Source: Actinomycetota bacterium
GTDB lineage: Bacteria; Actinomycetota; Thermoleophilia; UBA2241
Assembly (NCBI GenBank): GCA_012719015.1
Contig: JAAYBE010000383.1
Coordinates: 1-12,118 of the forward strand
Reading direction: 5' to 3'
DNA: 12,118 nucleotides
In this document: piece by piece, positions 6,425-12,118 of the stretch
How the letters are laid out: the number at the start of each line of letters is the position of its first letter
Position numbering within the stretch: the first letter of the stretch is position 1
Notes under the pieces: model-generated
Databases searched by the model: none
The model's input: only the letters and a program-made list of their open reading frames with translations
What the model was told of the DNA's origin: nothing
Position numbers and translations under genes: made by a program

Positions 6425-7285
6425 ATGATCGACCTGCACGTCCATACGGCCTTCTCCGACGGGTCGCAGACGCCCACCGAACTGGTGGAGGAGGCCGCGC
6501 TGAGAGGCCTCACGGCGGTCGCGATCACCGACCACGACACCGTGGACGGGCTGCCCGAGGCGCTCGCCGCCGGCGAACGCCTCGGCGTCGAGGTGATCCC
6601 GGGTGTCGAGATCAACCTCGAGCACGAGCGCGTCACCATGGACATGCTGGGGTTCTTCTTCGCCGCCCCTCCGAGCAGGGAGCTTCGCGAGGAGCTCACC
6701 AGGCTGCGGGCGTACCGTGACGAACGCAACGCGCACATCCTGGGACGCCTCGCCGCCCTCGGCCTCCCGCTCGACCCCGAGGAGCTCGCCGCGATCGGCG
6801 GGGGCGGCGCCGTCGGCCGGCCGCACATCGGCGAGGCCATGGTGCGCCGCGGGTATGTGAGTTCGATCGGGGAGGCCTTCGAGCTCTACCTGCGCCGCGG
6901 CGCCCCGGCCTGGGTGGACAGGCGGCGGCTCAGCCTGGGCCATGCCCTGCGGCTGCTGGGCGCCTCCGGCGCCCTGGCGGCGCTGGCCCATCCCGGCATC
7001 ATCCGCACCGATGCGGCCGGCCTGGACCGCATCGTGCGCGCCGCGGCACGCGGCGGCATGGCCGGCCTCGAGTGCTACTACCCGTTGCACGACGAGGAGA
7101 CGGTGCACCGCTGCCTCGCCTTGGCAGAGAAGTACAGACTGCTGCCCACCGGCGGCTCCGACTACCACGGGACGGTCAAGCCTGAGGCGCGGCTCGGCAT
7201 CGGCTCGCTGGGCCGCCCAGTACCCGATTCGGTGCTGGGCGACCTGCGCCGTCTCGCCGGGGAGCGTCTGCTGCCTCAGGGCTGA
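6425..7285 (+). CDS. PHP-domain phosphoesterase, TrpH/RNase AM-like
   Basis: The protein has 286 residues, the usual length for the YciV/TrpH/RNase AM group. The PHP metal-binding set is complete: DLHVHTAFSDG (3-13; His5, His7, Asp12), TDHDT (35-39; Asp36, His37), GVEI (60-63; Glu62), GRPHIG (131-136; His134), AHPG (188-191; His189) and GGSDYHG (243-249; Asp246, His248). These residues hold a trinuclear metal centre. Characterised relatives hydrolyse 3',5'-nucleoside bisphosphates and trim 5' ends of short RNAs, including 5' maturation of rRNA; the same role here is inference from family. The inserted helical segment at about 80-130 is typical of this group rather than of DNA polymerase PHP domains. 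The ATG at 6425 looks leaderless, with TAGGGT 7 nt upstream. An 83-bp gap with its own promoter separates it from the next gene. Confidence 0.92.
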   Translation: MIDLHVHTAFSDGSQTPTELVEEAALRGLTAVAITDHDTVDGLPEALAAGERLGVEVIPGVEINLEHERVTMDMLGFFFAAPPSRELREELTRLRAYRDERNAHILGRLAALGLPLDPEELAAIGGGGAVGRPHIGEAMVRRGYVSSIGEAFELYLRRGAPAWVDRRRLSLGHALRLLGASGALAALAHPGIIRTDAAGLDRIVRAAARGGMAGLECYYPLHDEETVHRCLALAEKYRLLPTGGSDYHGTVKPEARLGIGSLGRPVPDSVLGDLRRLAGERLLPQG

Positions 7286-7332
7286 CCCCCGGAGCGACAC
7301 GACCCCCGCTGAAGGAGCGTGCCCGTCGGCAT

Positions 7333-7361
7333 TTGTCCGCCATGCCCCCCGGGGGTATAGT
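7333..7361 (+). promoter_or_regulatory. Strong promoter of the CsoR-family regulator gene (leaderless)
   Basis: TTGTCC (7333-7338, 4/6 to the -35 consensus) and TATAGT (7356-7361, 5/6 to the -10 consensus) are separated by 17 bp, the best-formed promoter in the window. The -10 box ends 7 nt before the GTG at 7369, so transcription probably starts at or next to the start codon and the mRNA is leaderless. The CsoR-type operator overlaps the spacer and -10 box, implying repression by steric block. Confidence 0.7.
7342..7358. promoter_or_regulatory. CsoR/CstR-type operator (C-tract/G-tract inverted repeat)
   Basis: ATGCCCCC-C-GGGGGTAT is an inverted repeat matching at 7 of 8 arm positions. It has the layout of known CsoR-family operators: a GC tract flanked by A/T-rich ends. 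It overlaps the spacer and first bases of the -10 box of the regulator gene immediately downstream, so autoregulation is expected. Confidence 0.7.
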
Positions 7362-7368
7362 CGGCCCC

Positions 7369-7659
7369 GTGGAAGGGCGTATCGAACAGGACGAGGCGGG
7401 ACGGCTGATCAATCGCCTGCGCCGGGTGGAGGGACAGTCCCGCGGCCTGCAGCGGATGATCGAGCAGGGCCGCCCCTGCGAGGAGATCTTCACCCAGCTG
7501 GCCGCCACCAAGGCGGCGCTCGACCGCGTCGGCGTGCTGCTCATCTCGCTCAAGATGCGCGAGTGCCTCAGCGAAGAGGCCGGCGAAGAGGTCGCCTCTC
7601 CCGAGGCCGTCGAGAAGGCCCTCGAGGCCTTCCTCAAGTACGTCCGCTGCGTCAGGTAG
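7369..7659 (+). CDS. CsoR-family transcriptional repressor, probably CstR-like (Cys-x-Cys, no His ligand)
   Basis: The protein has 96 residues and is the all-helical CsoR/RcnR/FrmR/CstR type. It shows the family signature RLINRLRRVEGQSRGLQRMIE (12-32, given in part: RLRRVEGQSRG) and Cys37 in RPCEEIFTQLAA. In copper-sensing CsoR the ligands are Cys, His and Cys at spacing 25 then 4. Here they are Cys37, Lys62 and Cys66, so the His is replaced by Lys. Two Cys 29 residues apart without the His is the pattern of the persulfide sensor CstR, which forms polysulfide cross-links between subunits and releases DNA. A further Cys94 lies near the C-terminus. I chose GTG 7369 because the -10 box TATAGT ends 7 nt upstream. 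A TTG at 7333 would lie within the -35 box. The downstream DUF362-ferredoxin gene begins 53 bp later on the same strand and is a likely target by read-through. Confidence 0.88.
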   Translation: MEGRIEQDEAGRLINRLRRVEGQSRGLQRMIEQGRPCEEIFTQLAATKAALDRVGVLLISLKMRECLSEEAGEEVASPEAVEKALEAFLKYVRCVR

Positions 7660-7712
7660 CCGGCCGGCGCGGACCGCGAGCTGGGCCGTCCCCCGCCGAC
7701 CGCATCGTGACC

Positions 7713-8900
7713 ATGGACGCACCGCACGACACCGGGCGACGGGAGCTGGGCGACGCCCTGCGACACGGCCACCCCGCGGTCGTCTCCCACGTGCGCGCCC
7801 GACACGGACCCGGGCTCGACGAGGCCGTCGGGCGGCTCGTCGAGCCCTTCGGCGGCTGGACGTCGATCGTCGCGCCGGGTGAGCGGGTCGCCGTCAAGGT
7901 GAACCTGCTCCGCGCGGCGCCCCCCGAGAAAGCCGTCACCACCCATCCCGAGACGCTGGGCTGCGTGCTGCGTGCGCTCAAAGCGGCGGGGACCGAGCCG
8001 TTCGTGGCCGACAGTCCGGGTGGCCGCAACGGCCCGGCCAAGGTCGCGCGCGCCTACAAGCTGAGCGGGATCGCCGACGTCTGCGCCGCCGAGGGCGTGC
8101 AGATCGTGGACGTCGAGGACGACCGGTCGGTGCTCGCCGCCCCGGAGGGGAGGCTCTACCGCTCGTTCGCCATCGGCAGGGCGTTCAAGGACGCCGACGC
8201 CGTCGTGCAGGTCGGCGTCCTCAAGACGCATCAGCTCATGCGGCTCACGGGAGGGGTCAAACTCACCTACGGCGTGGTCCCCGGACTGGCCAAGGCGCAT
8301 CTCCACGTCAAGGCCCAGCGGCGCGAGGACTTCGCCGACATGCTGCTCGACCTGCATCTCGCCCTGCGCCCCCGTTTCACGATCATCGACGGCATCCTCG
8401 CCATGGAGGGGCAGGGACCCGGCAGCGGCTCCCCGAGGGAGCTCGGCTCTCTGTTCGCCGCTCGCGACTGTCTCGCGCTGGACGCGGCGCTCGCCGACCG
8501 CACGGCGCACCCGCGGGAACGGGTGTACACGGTGGCCGCGTCCGCGCGACGGGGCCTGCTCGATCTGGCCGACCCCTACCGGGTGGCGGGCGACCCGATC
8601 GAGCCGGACACCGGCTTCACGCCGGTGCAGAAAGACCTGCAGGTGCTGCTGCCCCCGGCGCTGCATCGACTGGCGCGCAAGCTCGTCACGGCCCGCCCCC
8701 GGCTGGTGGACGCCGACGCCTGCATCCGCTGCAACGAGTGCGCCGCCATCTGCGGTACGCGCGCGATCGTCATGGACCCGCTGCCGCGGTTCGACGACTC
8801 CGCCTGCGTGCGCTGCTTCGCCTGTACCGAGGTGTGCCCCACGGCGGCGATCGACAATGTGCCGCCGCTGCCGATGCGGCTCTTCCCGCCTCGCCGCTGA
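7713..8900 (+). CDS. DUF362 protein with C-terminal double [4Fe-4S] ferredoxin domain
   Basis: The protein has 395 residues. A DUF362 domain fills about 20-310, with the conserved VAVKVNL (59-65), VADSPGG (98-104) and LKTHQ (170-174) stretches. A ferredoxin-like domain follows at 330-385. It has two four-Cys sets: Cys337, 340, 343, 347 and Cys365, 368, 371, 375. The second ends in the classic CP, but the first ends in CG (ICGTRA), which may alter that cluster. The fold suggests electron transfer coupled to an unknown DUF362 activity; no biochemical role can be assigned. The ATG at 7713 is favoured, with an in-frame GTG two codons upstream (7707) as alternative; neither has a clear Shine-Dalgarno. 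Lying 53 bp after the CsoR/CstR-like regulator gene with no promoter visible between, it is probably in the same transcript and may respond to reactive sulfur or redox stress. That link is inference. Confidence 0.88.
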   Translation: MDAPHDTGRRELGDALRHGHPAVVSHVRARHGPGLDEAVGRLVEPFGGWTSIVAPGERVAVKVNLLRAAPPEKAVTTHPETLGCVLRALKAAGTEPFVADSPGGRNGPAKVARAYKLSGIADVCAAEGVQIVDVEDDRSVLAAPEGRLYRSFAIGRAFKDADAVVQVGVLKTHQLMRLTGGVKLTYGVVPGLAKAHLHVKAQRREDFADMLLDLHLALRPRFTIIDGILAMEGQGPGSGSPRELGSLFAARDCLALDAALADRTAHPRERVYTVAASARRGLLDLADPYRVAGDPIEPDTGFTPVQKDLQVLLPPALHRLARKLVTARPRLVDADACIRCNECAAICGTRAIVMDPLPRFDDSACVRCFACTEVCPTAAIDNVPPLPMRLFPPRR

Positions 8901-8921
8901 CGGAGCCGCGCGACGCTTCGC

Positions 8922-9281
8922 TCACTGGTGCTGTGGCACCCGCCTGAGGAGCGTCGTCTCACCGCCGGTCGTCATCAGCAGGGTGCCCGCGTCCGCGCCG
9001 GGGCGCAGGACCGCCTCACCACCCATGGGCTCGGCGACGCGCAACTCGTCGCCCTCACGCCGGGCGGGGAACGCGCGCTTGCCGGCGCCGTAGACGAGCC
9101 GGTAGGCGTCGCCCTCCCTGAGGATCTCGACGCGGCGGCCGGTGGACGGCTCCCAGAACAGGCCTGCGAACGGATCGCCGGCGTCGCCGCCGCAGGCGAC
9201 CAGCGTCGCCATGAGCGCGGCGAGCAGCAGCGCCGTGACGAGCGCGCCCGCCCCCGGCAGGTGGACGCGGCCGGGCGTCAT
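8922..9281 (-). CDS. Small secreted lipoprotein of unknown function
   Basis: The protein has 119 residues. A signal peptide with a hydrophobic core (about 11-28) ends in the lipobox LVAC, so Cys30 should be lipidated and the mature 90-residue domain anchored on the outer face of the membrane. The mature part contains DPFAGLFWEPSTGRRVEI and is rich in short strands and charged loops, suggesting a small beta-rich domain; I do not recognise a family. The ATG at 9281 overlaps the stop of the metallophosphoesterase gene as ATGA, and GGAGG lies 7 nt upstream inside that gene, so the two are translationally coupled. It is last in the minus-strand operon and ends 21 bp from the convergent DUF362 gene. 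A shared surface role with the phosphoesterase is inferred from coupling only. Confidence 0.8.
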   Translation of the reverse strand: MTPGRVHLPGAGALVTALLLAALMATLVACGGDAGDPFAGLFWEPSTGRRVEILREGDAYRLVYGAGKRAFPARREGDELRVAEPMGGEAVLRPGADAGTLLMTTGGETTLLRRVPQHQ

Positions 9282-10057
9282 CCGCCCGCCTCCACGTGGA
9301 AGACGACCACCTCGGGGCGGCAGAAGGCGCGGAAGGGGAGCAGGCTGGTGCCCACGCCCCGTGTGACGTAGAGAGGGCGACCGCCGACGTCGTAAGCCCC
9401 CTCGGCGAACTCGGCGCCGAGGTCGCTCAGGAGGATCCGGCGGCCGGGCAGCGGCAGACAGATCTGGCCGCCGTGGGTATCGCCGGCCAGCGTGAGGTGG
9501 AAGTCGCCGGGCGTCGTGCGCCGCACCACGGCGGCGTGGTGGGTGAGCAGCAGCCGCAGGCTGCCCGGCCGACGGCGGAGCGCGGCGAGCACCGCCGGGA
9601 CGTCGTCGTGACCGCCGTCGGTGTCGTCCACCCCGCCGATCTCGATCGTCGCTCCGTCCCGCTCGACCGTCACGGCCTCGTTGCGGAGCAGCCGCACGCC
9701 GCCCTCCTCCACGCACCGCGGGTCCGTCGGGCGGACGTACGGGGCCTTGCTGTCGCCGTGGTCGTGGTTGCCGAGCACCCCGAAGACACCGAGCGGGGGG
9801 CGCAGCCGCCGCAGTTGCCGCTGCAGGTCGCCGAGACCACGTGGGCCGCTGGCGAAGTCGCCGGTCACGAGCACGAGGTCGGGACGAGCCGCCAGCGCCA
9901 GGTCCACCGCCTTGCGCGTGGCGCGCAGGTTGAAGCTGGGCACGAACCCCACGTGGAAGTCCGAGAGCTGCACGACGGTGAGGCCGTCGAGCGCTGCGTC
10001 GACGTCCGGCGCCGACAGTCGCCGGTCCACGCGGCGCACCCACTGGGCCTCGTGCAC
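9278..10057 (-). CDS. YaeI-like metallophosphoesterase (calcineurin-like)
   Basis: From GTG 10057 the protein has 259 residues. The calcineurin-like metal motifs are all present: SDFHVG (32-37; Asp33, His35), VTGDF (64-68; Asp67), GNHDH (96-100; Asn97, His98), LTHH (171-174) and GDTHGGQ (192-198). Family members at membranes cleave phosphodiester or pyrophosphate bonds, for example in lipid intermediates; the substrate here is unknown. In frame upstream, codons from 10135 to 10058 encode an uninterrupted hydrophobic segment (LWAAAATVGAAALGLAYL) followed by the W-rich linker seen in YaeI-like proteins. No ATG, GTG or TTG lies in that stretch. A CTG at 10135 overlaps the YtxH gene's stop codon (CTGA), which would mirror the ATGA overlap at this gene's 3' end and give a 285-residue membrane-anchored protein. 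GTG 10057 is the first conventional start. Confidence 0.9.
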   Translation of the reverse strand: MHEAQWVRRVDRRLSAPDVDAALDGLTVVQLSDFHVGFVPSFNLRATRKAVDLALAARPDLVLVTGDFASGPRGLGDLQRQLRRLRPPLGVFGVLGNHDHGDSKAPYVRPTDPRCVEEGGVRLLRNEAVTVERDGATIEIGGVDDTDGGHDDVPAVLAALRRRPGSLRLLLTHHAAVVRRTTPGDFHLTLAGDTHGGQICLPLPGRRILLSDLGAEFAEGAYDVGGRPLYVTRGVGTSLLPFRAFCRPEVVVFHVEAGG

Positions 10058-10131
10058 CAGGTAGGCCAGACCGAGGGCGGCGGCCCCGACCGTCGCGGCC
10101 GCCGCCCACAGCCCGCTCCGTGCGATCCCGC

Positions 10132-10449
10132 TCAGGTCGCGGCGCCCGGGGCCGCCCCGGAAGAATCCTCTCCGGCGCCGCCGGCCGCGTCGTCGCCCTC
10201 CATCTGCCCGCGCAGACGCTCCCGGGTCTCCTCGATCTTGAGACGCAGCGCCTCGCTCTGGTCGGCCGCCGAGCTCCTGCCGGCGCCGATCGCGTCCCGG
10301 ATCCGGTCGACCTGGGCGCCGAGTCCGCCCTCACCGAAAAGCTGCTCGCGCGTCTCGCGGCCGCTCTTGGGCGCCAGGAGCAGCCCCGCCACGGCGCCCA
10401 CCACGGCGCCGAACACGAACCCGCCACGCTTCTTCTTGGTCCTCGCCAT
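10132..10449 (-). CDS. YtxH-like small membrane protein
   Basis: The protein has 105 residues. A basic head (MARTKKKRGG) leads into a Gly/Ala-rich transmembrane segment (FVFGAVVGAVAGLLLAP, 11-27). The YtxH signature follows, LLLAPKSGRETREQL (23-37), then an amphipathic coiled-coil-prone region (about 45-82) and a disordered Gly/Ala/Ser/acidic tail. YtxH proteins are stress-linked small membrane proteins of unclear function. The ATG at 10449 is the more conventional start; a GTG one codon upstream (10452) has GAGG at better spacing (7 nt) and is possible. The gene lies 43 bp after the isoaspartyl methyltransferase fusion gene. Its TGA overlaps the candidate CTG start of the phosphoesterase. 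Confidence 0.85.
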   Translation of the reverse strand: MARTKKKRGGFVFGAVVGAVAGLLLAPKSGRETREQLFGEGGLGAQVDRIRDAIGAGRSSAADQSEALRLKIEETRERLRGQMEGDDAAGGAGEDSSGAAPGAAT

Positions 10450-10492
10450 CACCCACCGTCCTCGGATCGACTTCAGTGCCGTATTCTTGCAG

Positions 10493-11476
10493 CTACCTCA
10501 CCTCAAAGCCACGCAGGGTGTCATCGGCCGGGACGTCCCTGACCGTGAGCCGCGACACCTTCGCGGCCGGCGGACCGACCCGACACCAGTCGAGCATCGC
10601 GTCCACCGCCGCGGCCTCCCCCTGCAGACGCAGGCGCACGCTGCCGTCGGCCTCGTTGCGCACCCAGCCACGCAGACCCCTCGCCGCCCCCTCGCGACGC
10701 GCACTGGCGCGATAGTACACGCCCTGCACCACGCCGCTGACCTGGGCCTCCACGGATCTCACCTCGAACGCCTCCTCAGGATGGGGAGCCTCAGCACGAC
10801 CCCCGTCGTAAACCACGCGACGACGCTCCTCCGGGCCCGCGTCCCGGACCAGCGGCACGAAGCGGCAGCGCGTGTCGCGCCGCTCCTCGAACCGGTCGCC
10901 GACGCGCTCCACGACCGTCAGCACCTGCTCGCCCCGGCCGAGCGGGATGACGAGACGCCCGCCGTCGGCGAGCTGGGCGCGCAACTCCGGAGGGACCTCG
11001 GCGGCGGCGGCCGCCACGAGGATCCCCTGGAACGGAGCCTCGTCGCGCCATCCGGCGACTCCGTCGCCCACGGCCAGGCGCACGTTCGCGTAACCGAGGC
11101 GGGCGAGCGTCGCGCGGGCGCGCTCCGCCAGCGGAGCCAGCCGCTCGATCGCGTAGACTTCGCCCGCCATCTCCGCAAGCACCGCGGTCTGGTATCCGCA
11201 GCCGGCGCCGACCTCGAGGACCCGGGAGCGCACGTCGACCGCGAGCAGCGCCGTCATCAGCGCCACCATGTACGGTTGCGAGATGGTCTGTCCGAAGCCG
11301 ATGGGCAGCGGCGTGTCCGCGTAGGCGTCGGCCACCGCCGCCTCGCCCACGAAGAGGTGCCGCGGGACGGAGCGCATCGCCGCCAGCACGTTCTCGTCGC
11401 GGACTCCGCGGCGGACGATCTGCTCCTCGACCATACGCAGACGGCGCACGGCGAGATCGGAGGCGTCACCCGTCAC
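10493..11476 (-). CDS. pcm: Protein-L-isoaspartate O-methyltransferase fused to acylphosphatase
   Basis: This 327-residue protein joins two enzymes. Residues 1-215 are protein-L-isoaspartate methyltransferase: VPRHLFVGEAAVADAYADTPLPIG (38-60, given in part: VPRHLFV), the substrate/SAM motif GQTISQPYMVALMTALL (62-78), the SAM loop VLEVGAGCGYQTAVLA (86-101) and VGDG (136-139). It uses S-adenosylmethionine to methylate isoaspartyl residues and start their repair. Residues 240-327 are a complete acylphosphatase: SGVVQGVYYRASA (247-259) with catalytic Arg256, and GWVRNEADGSV (270-280) with catalytic Asn274; it hydrolyses acyl-phosphates. A charged linker (215-238) connects them. The GTG at 11476 overlaps the end of the DUF4126 gene by 11 bp, so the two are coupled; Shine-Dalgarno similarity is weak (GGGGGTGG). 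Both domains keep their catalytic residues, so both should be active in the cytoplasm. The reading frame is continuous, so this is not an assembly join by obvious frameshift. Confidence 0.93.
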   Translation of the reverse strand: MTGDASDLAVRRLRMVEEQIVRRGVRDENVLAAMRSVPRHLFVGEAAVADAYADTPLPIGFGQTISQPYMVALMTALLAVDVRSRVLEVGAGCGYQTAVLAEMAGEVYAIERLAPLAERARATLARLGYANVRLAVGDGVAGWRDEAPFQGILVAAAAAEVPPELRAQLADGGRLVIPLGRGEQVLTVVERVGDRFEERRDTRCRFVPLVRDAGPEERRRVVYDGGRAEAPHPEEAFEVRSVEAQVSGVVQGVYYRASARREGAARGLRGWVRNEADGSVRLRLQGEAAAVDAMLDWCRVGPPAAKVSRLTVRDVPADDTLRGFEVR

Positions 11477-12065
11477 GTCGTCCACCCCCGCCGGCCGGCC
11501 GCCGCATCTTGCGGTATTTCGAGCGACGGCTCGAGCGCACGCGCCAGTACACCGATGCCGGCACCGCCGCACTCACGTACCCGAAGTACGGCACTGCGAG
11601 CGTCAACACACTGCCGAAGAAGGCGGCGAGATCCTCCAGGGCGCCGATCAACGGAAGGACGGCGGGGCTCGGGACGCTCTTGGGCCGGCTCACGCGTTTG
11701 GTGTACTGCGCGAACCAGGCGGCGGCGGCGCCGAGCGCCGCCCCGGCTGCGACTCCCTGCCACCCGAAGGGGATGGTCGCCGCACCGGCGACGCCCCCCA
11801 TCACCAGCCGATACGGCATGATCAGGCGGTCCTGCACGCGGTCGAACCGCGAGATCTTGTCGAACGTGGACTCAAGGATGGTCAGCACCACGAACGTGCC
11901 GATCGCCAGCCAGTGGCTCAGCCAGGAGAACGTCGCATTGGTCGCGACGCCCCAGTCGAAGTAGCTGACGACGCCGATCACCGCGAGCGTCAGCGACGGC
12001 CGGATGCCGGCGATGGATCCCAGCCCCAGCATCCGCCCGAGCGCAAGGATCCAGGCGGTCACCAC
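11466..12065 (-). CDS. DUF4126-family integral membrane protein
   Basis: The protein has 199 residues and several hydrophobic segments (about 5-35, 50-66, 86-117 and 143-172), followed by a basic, Gly-rich tail (173-199). The N-terminal GLGSIAGIRPSLTL and the ESTFDKISRFDRVQD stretch (65-79) match the pattern of DUF4126 proteins. These are small membrane proteins of unknown function; no transport or catalytic motif is visible. Two adjacent GTG codons could start it: 12065 (GGAGG 4 nt upstream) or 12062 (7 nt upstream, the better spacing). Its stop lies 11 bp inside the following pcm fusion gene. It is the first gene of the minus-strand run and has a clear -10 box just upstream. Confidence 0.82.
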   Translation of the reverse strand: MVTAWILALGRMLGLGSIAGIRPSLTLAVIGVVSYFDWGVATNATFSWLSHWLAIGTFVVLTILESTFDKISRFDRVQDRLIMPYRLVMGGVAGAATIPFGWQGVAAGAALGAAAAWFAQYTKRVSRPKSVPSPAVLPLIGALEDLAAFFGSVLTLAVPYFGYVSAAVPASVYWRVRSSRRSKYRKMRRPAGGGGRRDG

Positions 12066-12082
12066 GGTCCCTCCATCGTTTG

Positions 12083-12088
12083 ATTGTA
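12083..12088 (-). promoter_or_regulatory. -10 box for the DUF4126-led operon, very short leader
   Basis: TACAAT (12088-12083, 5/6 to consensus) stands out in GC-rich DNA. It predicts a transcription start near 12076 and a leader of only 11-14 nt, just enough for the GGAGGG Shine-Dalgarno. The predicted start base is the A of an ATG (12076) that opens a five-codon frame, MEGPW-stop, overlapping the gene's GTG start out of frame. No recognisable -35 box lies 17 bp upstream. Confidence 0.5.
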
Positions 12089-12118
12089 CCCGCCGGCCAC
12101 GGACGCCGTGCCCGCGCG

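Noticed and set aside
7369..7659. Calling the CsoR-family protein a copper sensor
   Set aside because: The Cu(I)-binding His is Lys62 here and no copper transporter or chaperone gene is adjacent.
8901..8921. Bidirectional terminator between the convergent DUF362 and lipoprotein genes
   Set aside because: Only a 4-bp GCGA/TCGC stem can be formed in the 21-bp gap and there is no T-run.
9296..11821. An 841-codon open frame on the plus strand
   Set aside because: It runs antisense through four well-supported minus-strand genes, its translation is low-complexity His/Arg/Ala-rich sequence without motifs, and long antisense frames are expected at this GC content.

Overview
The window is GC-rich, densely coding DNA that looks actinobacterial. 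GTG starts are common, intergenic gaps are short, and two genes have a TAnnnT -10 box exactly 7 nt before the start codon, the layout of leaderless actinobacterial genes. The gene content (corrinoid methyl transfer, a DUF362 protein with two [4Fe-4S] clusters) suggests an anaerobic or facultative lineage, perhaps a deep branch such as Coriobacteriia or Thermoleophilia. That placement is inference. I see no mobile element, RNA gene or CRISPR array.

Region 1 (1-2649, minus strand) is a compact corrinoid methyltransferase operon. In transcription order it encodes a UroD/MtaA-type zinc methyltransferase, a cobalamin-binding corrinoid protein with the DxHxxG motif, an XRE-cupin regulator, and a CobW/COG0523-family GTPase cut by the window edge. 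The likely role is to demethylate a small methylated substrate onto the corrinoid protein. The GTPase may handle metal or cofactor, and the regulator may respond to the substrate. The substrate is not readable from sequence.

Region 2 (2650-5152) begins with a 212-bp divergent control region. It holds back-to-back promoters with overlapping -35 boxes, a perfect dyad over the minus-strand -10 box, and a 15-bp inverted repeat (14/15) flanking the whole arrangement. It also drives two tandem, clearly paralogous HisC-like PLP aminotransferases on the plus strand. The shared control region suggests that they and the methyltransferase operon form one physiological unit, the best candidate for an undescribed system here.

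Region 3 (5238-8900) holds a GT4 glycosyltransferase (minus), a divergent TrpH/RNase AM-like PHP phosphoesterase (plus), a CsoR-family regulator with a well-formed promoter and operator, and a DUF362 protein ending in a two-cluster ferredoxin domain. The regulator lacks the copper-ligand His but keeps both Cys, so it resembles the persulfide sensor CstR more than copper-sensing CsoR.

Region 4 (8922-12065, minus strand) is a five-gene run with overlaps. It encodes a DUF4126 membrane protein, a fusion of protein-L-isoaspartate methyltransferase with acylphosphatase, a YtxH-like protein, a YaeI-like metallophosphoesterase whose membrane anchor lies upstream of its first ordinary start codon, and a small lipoprotein. 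The theme is envelope and protein maintenance, but no shared pathway is evident.
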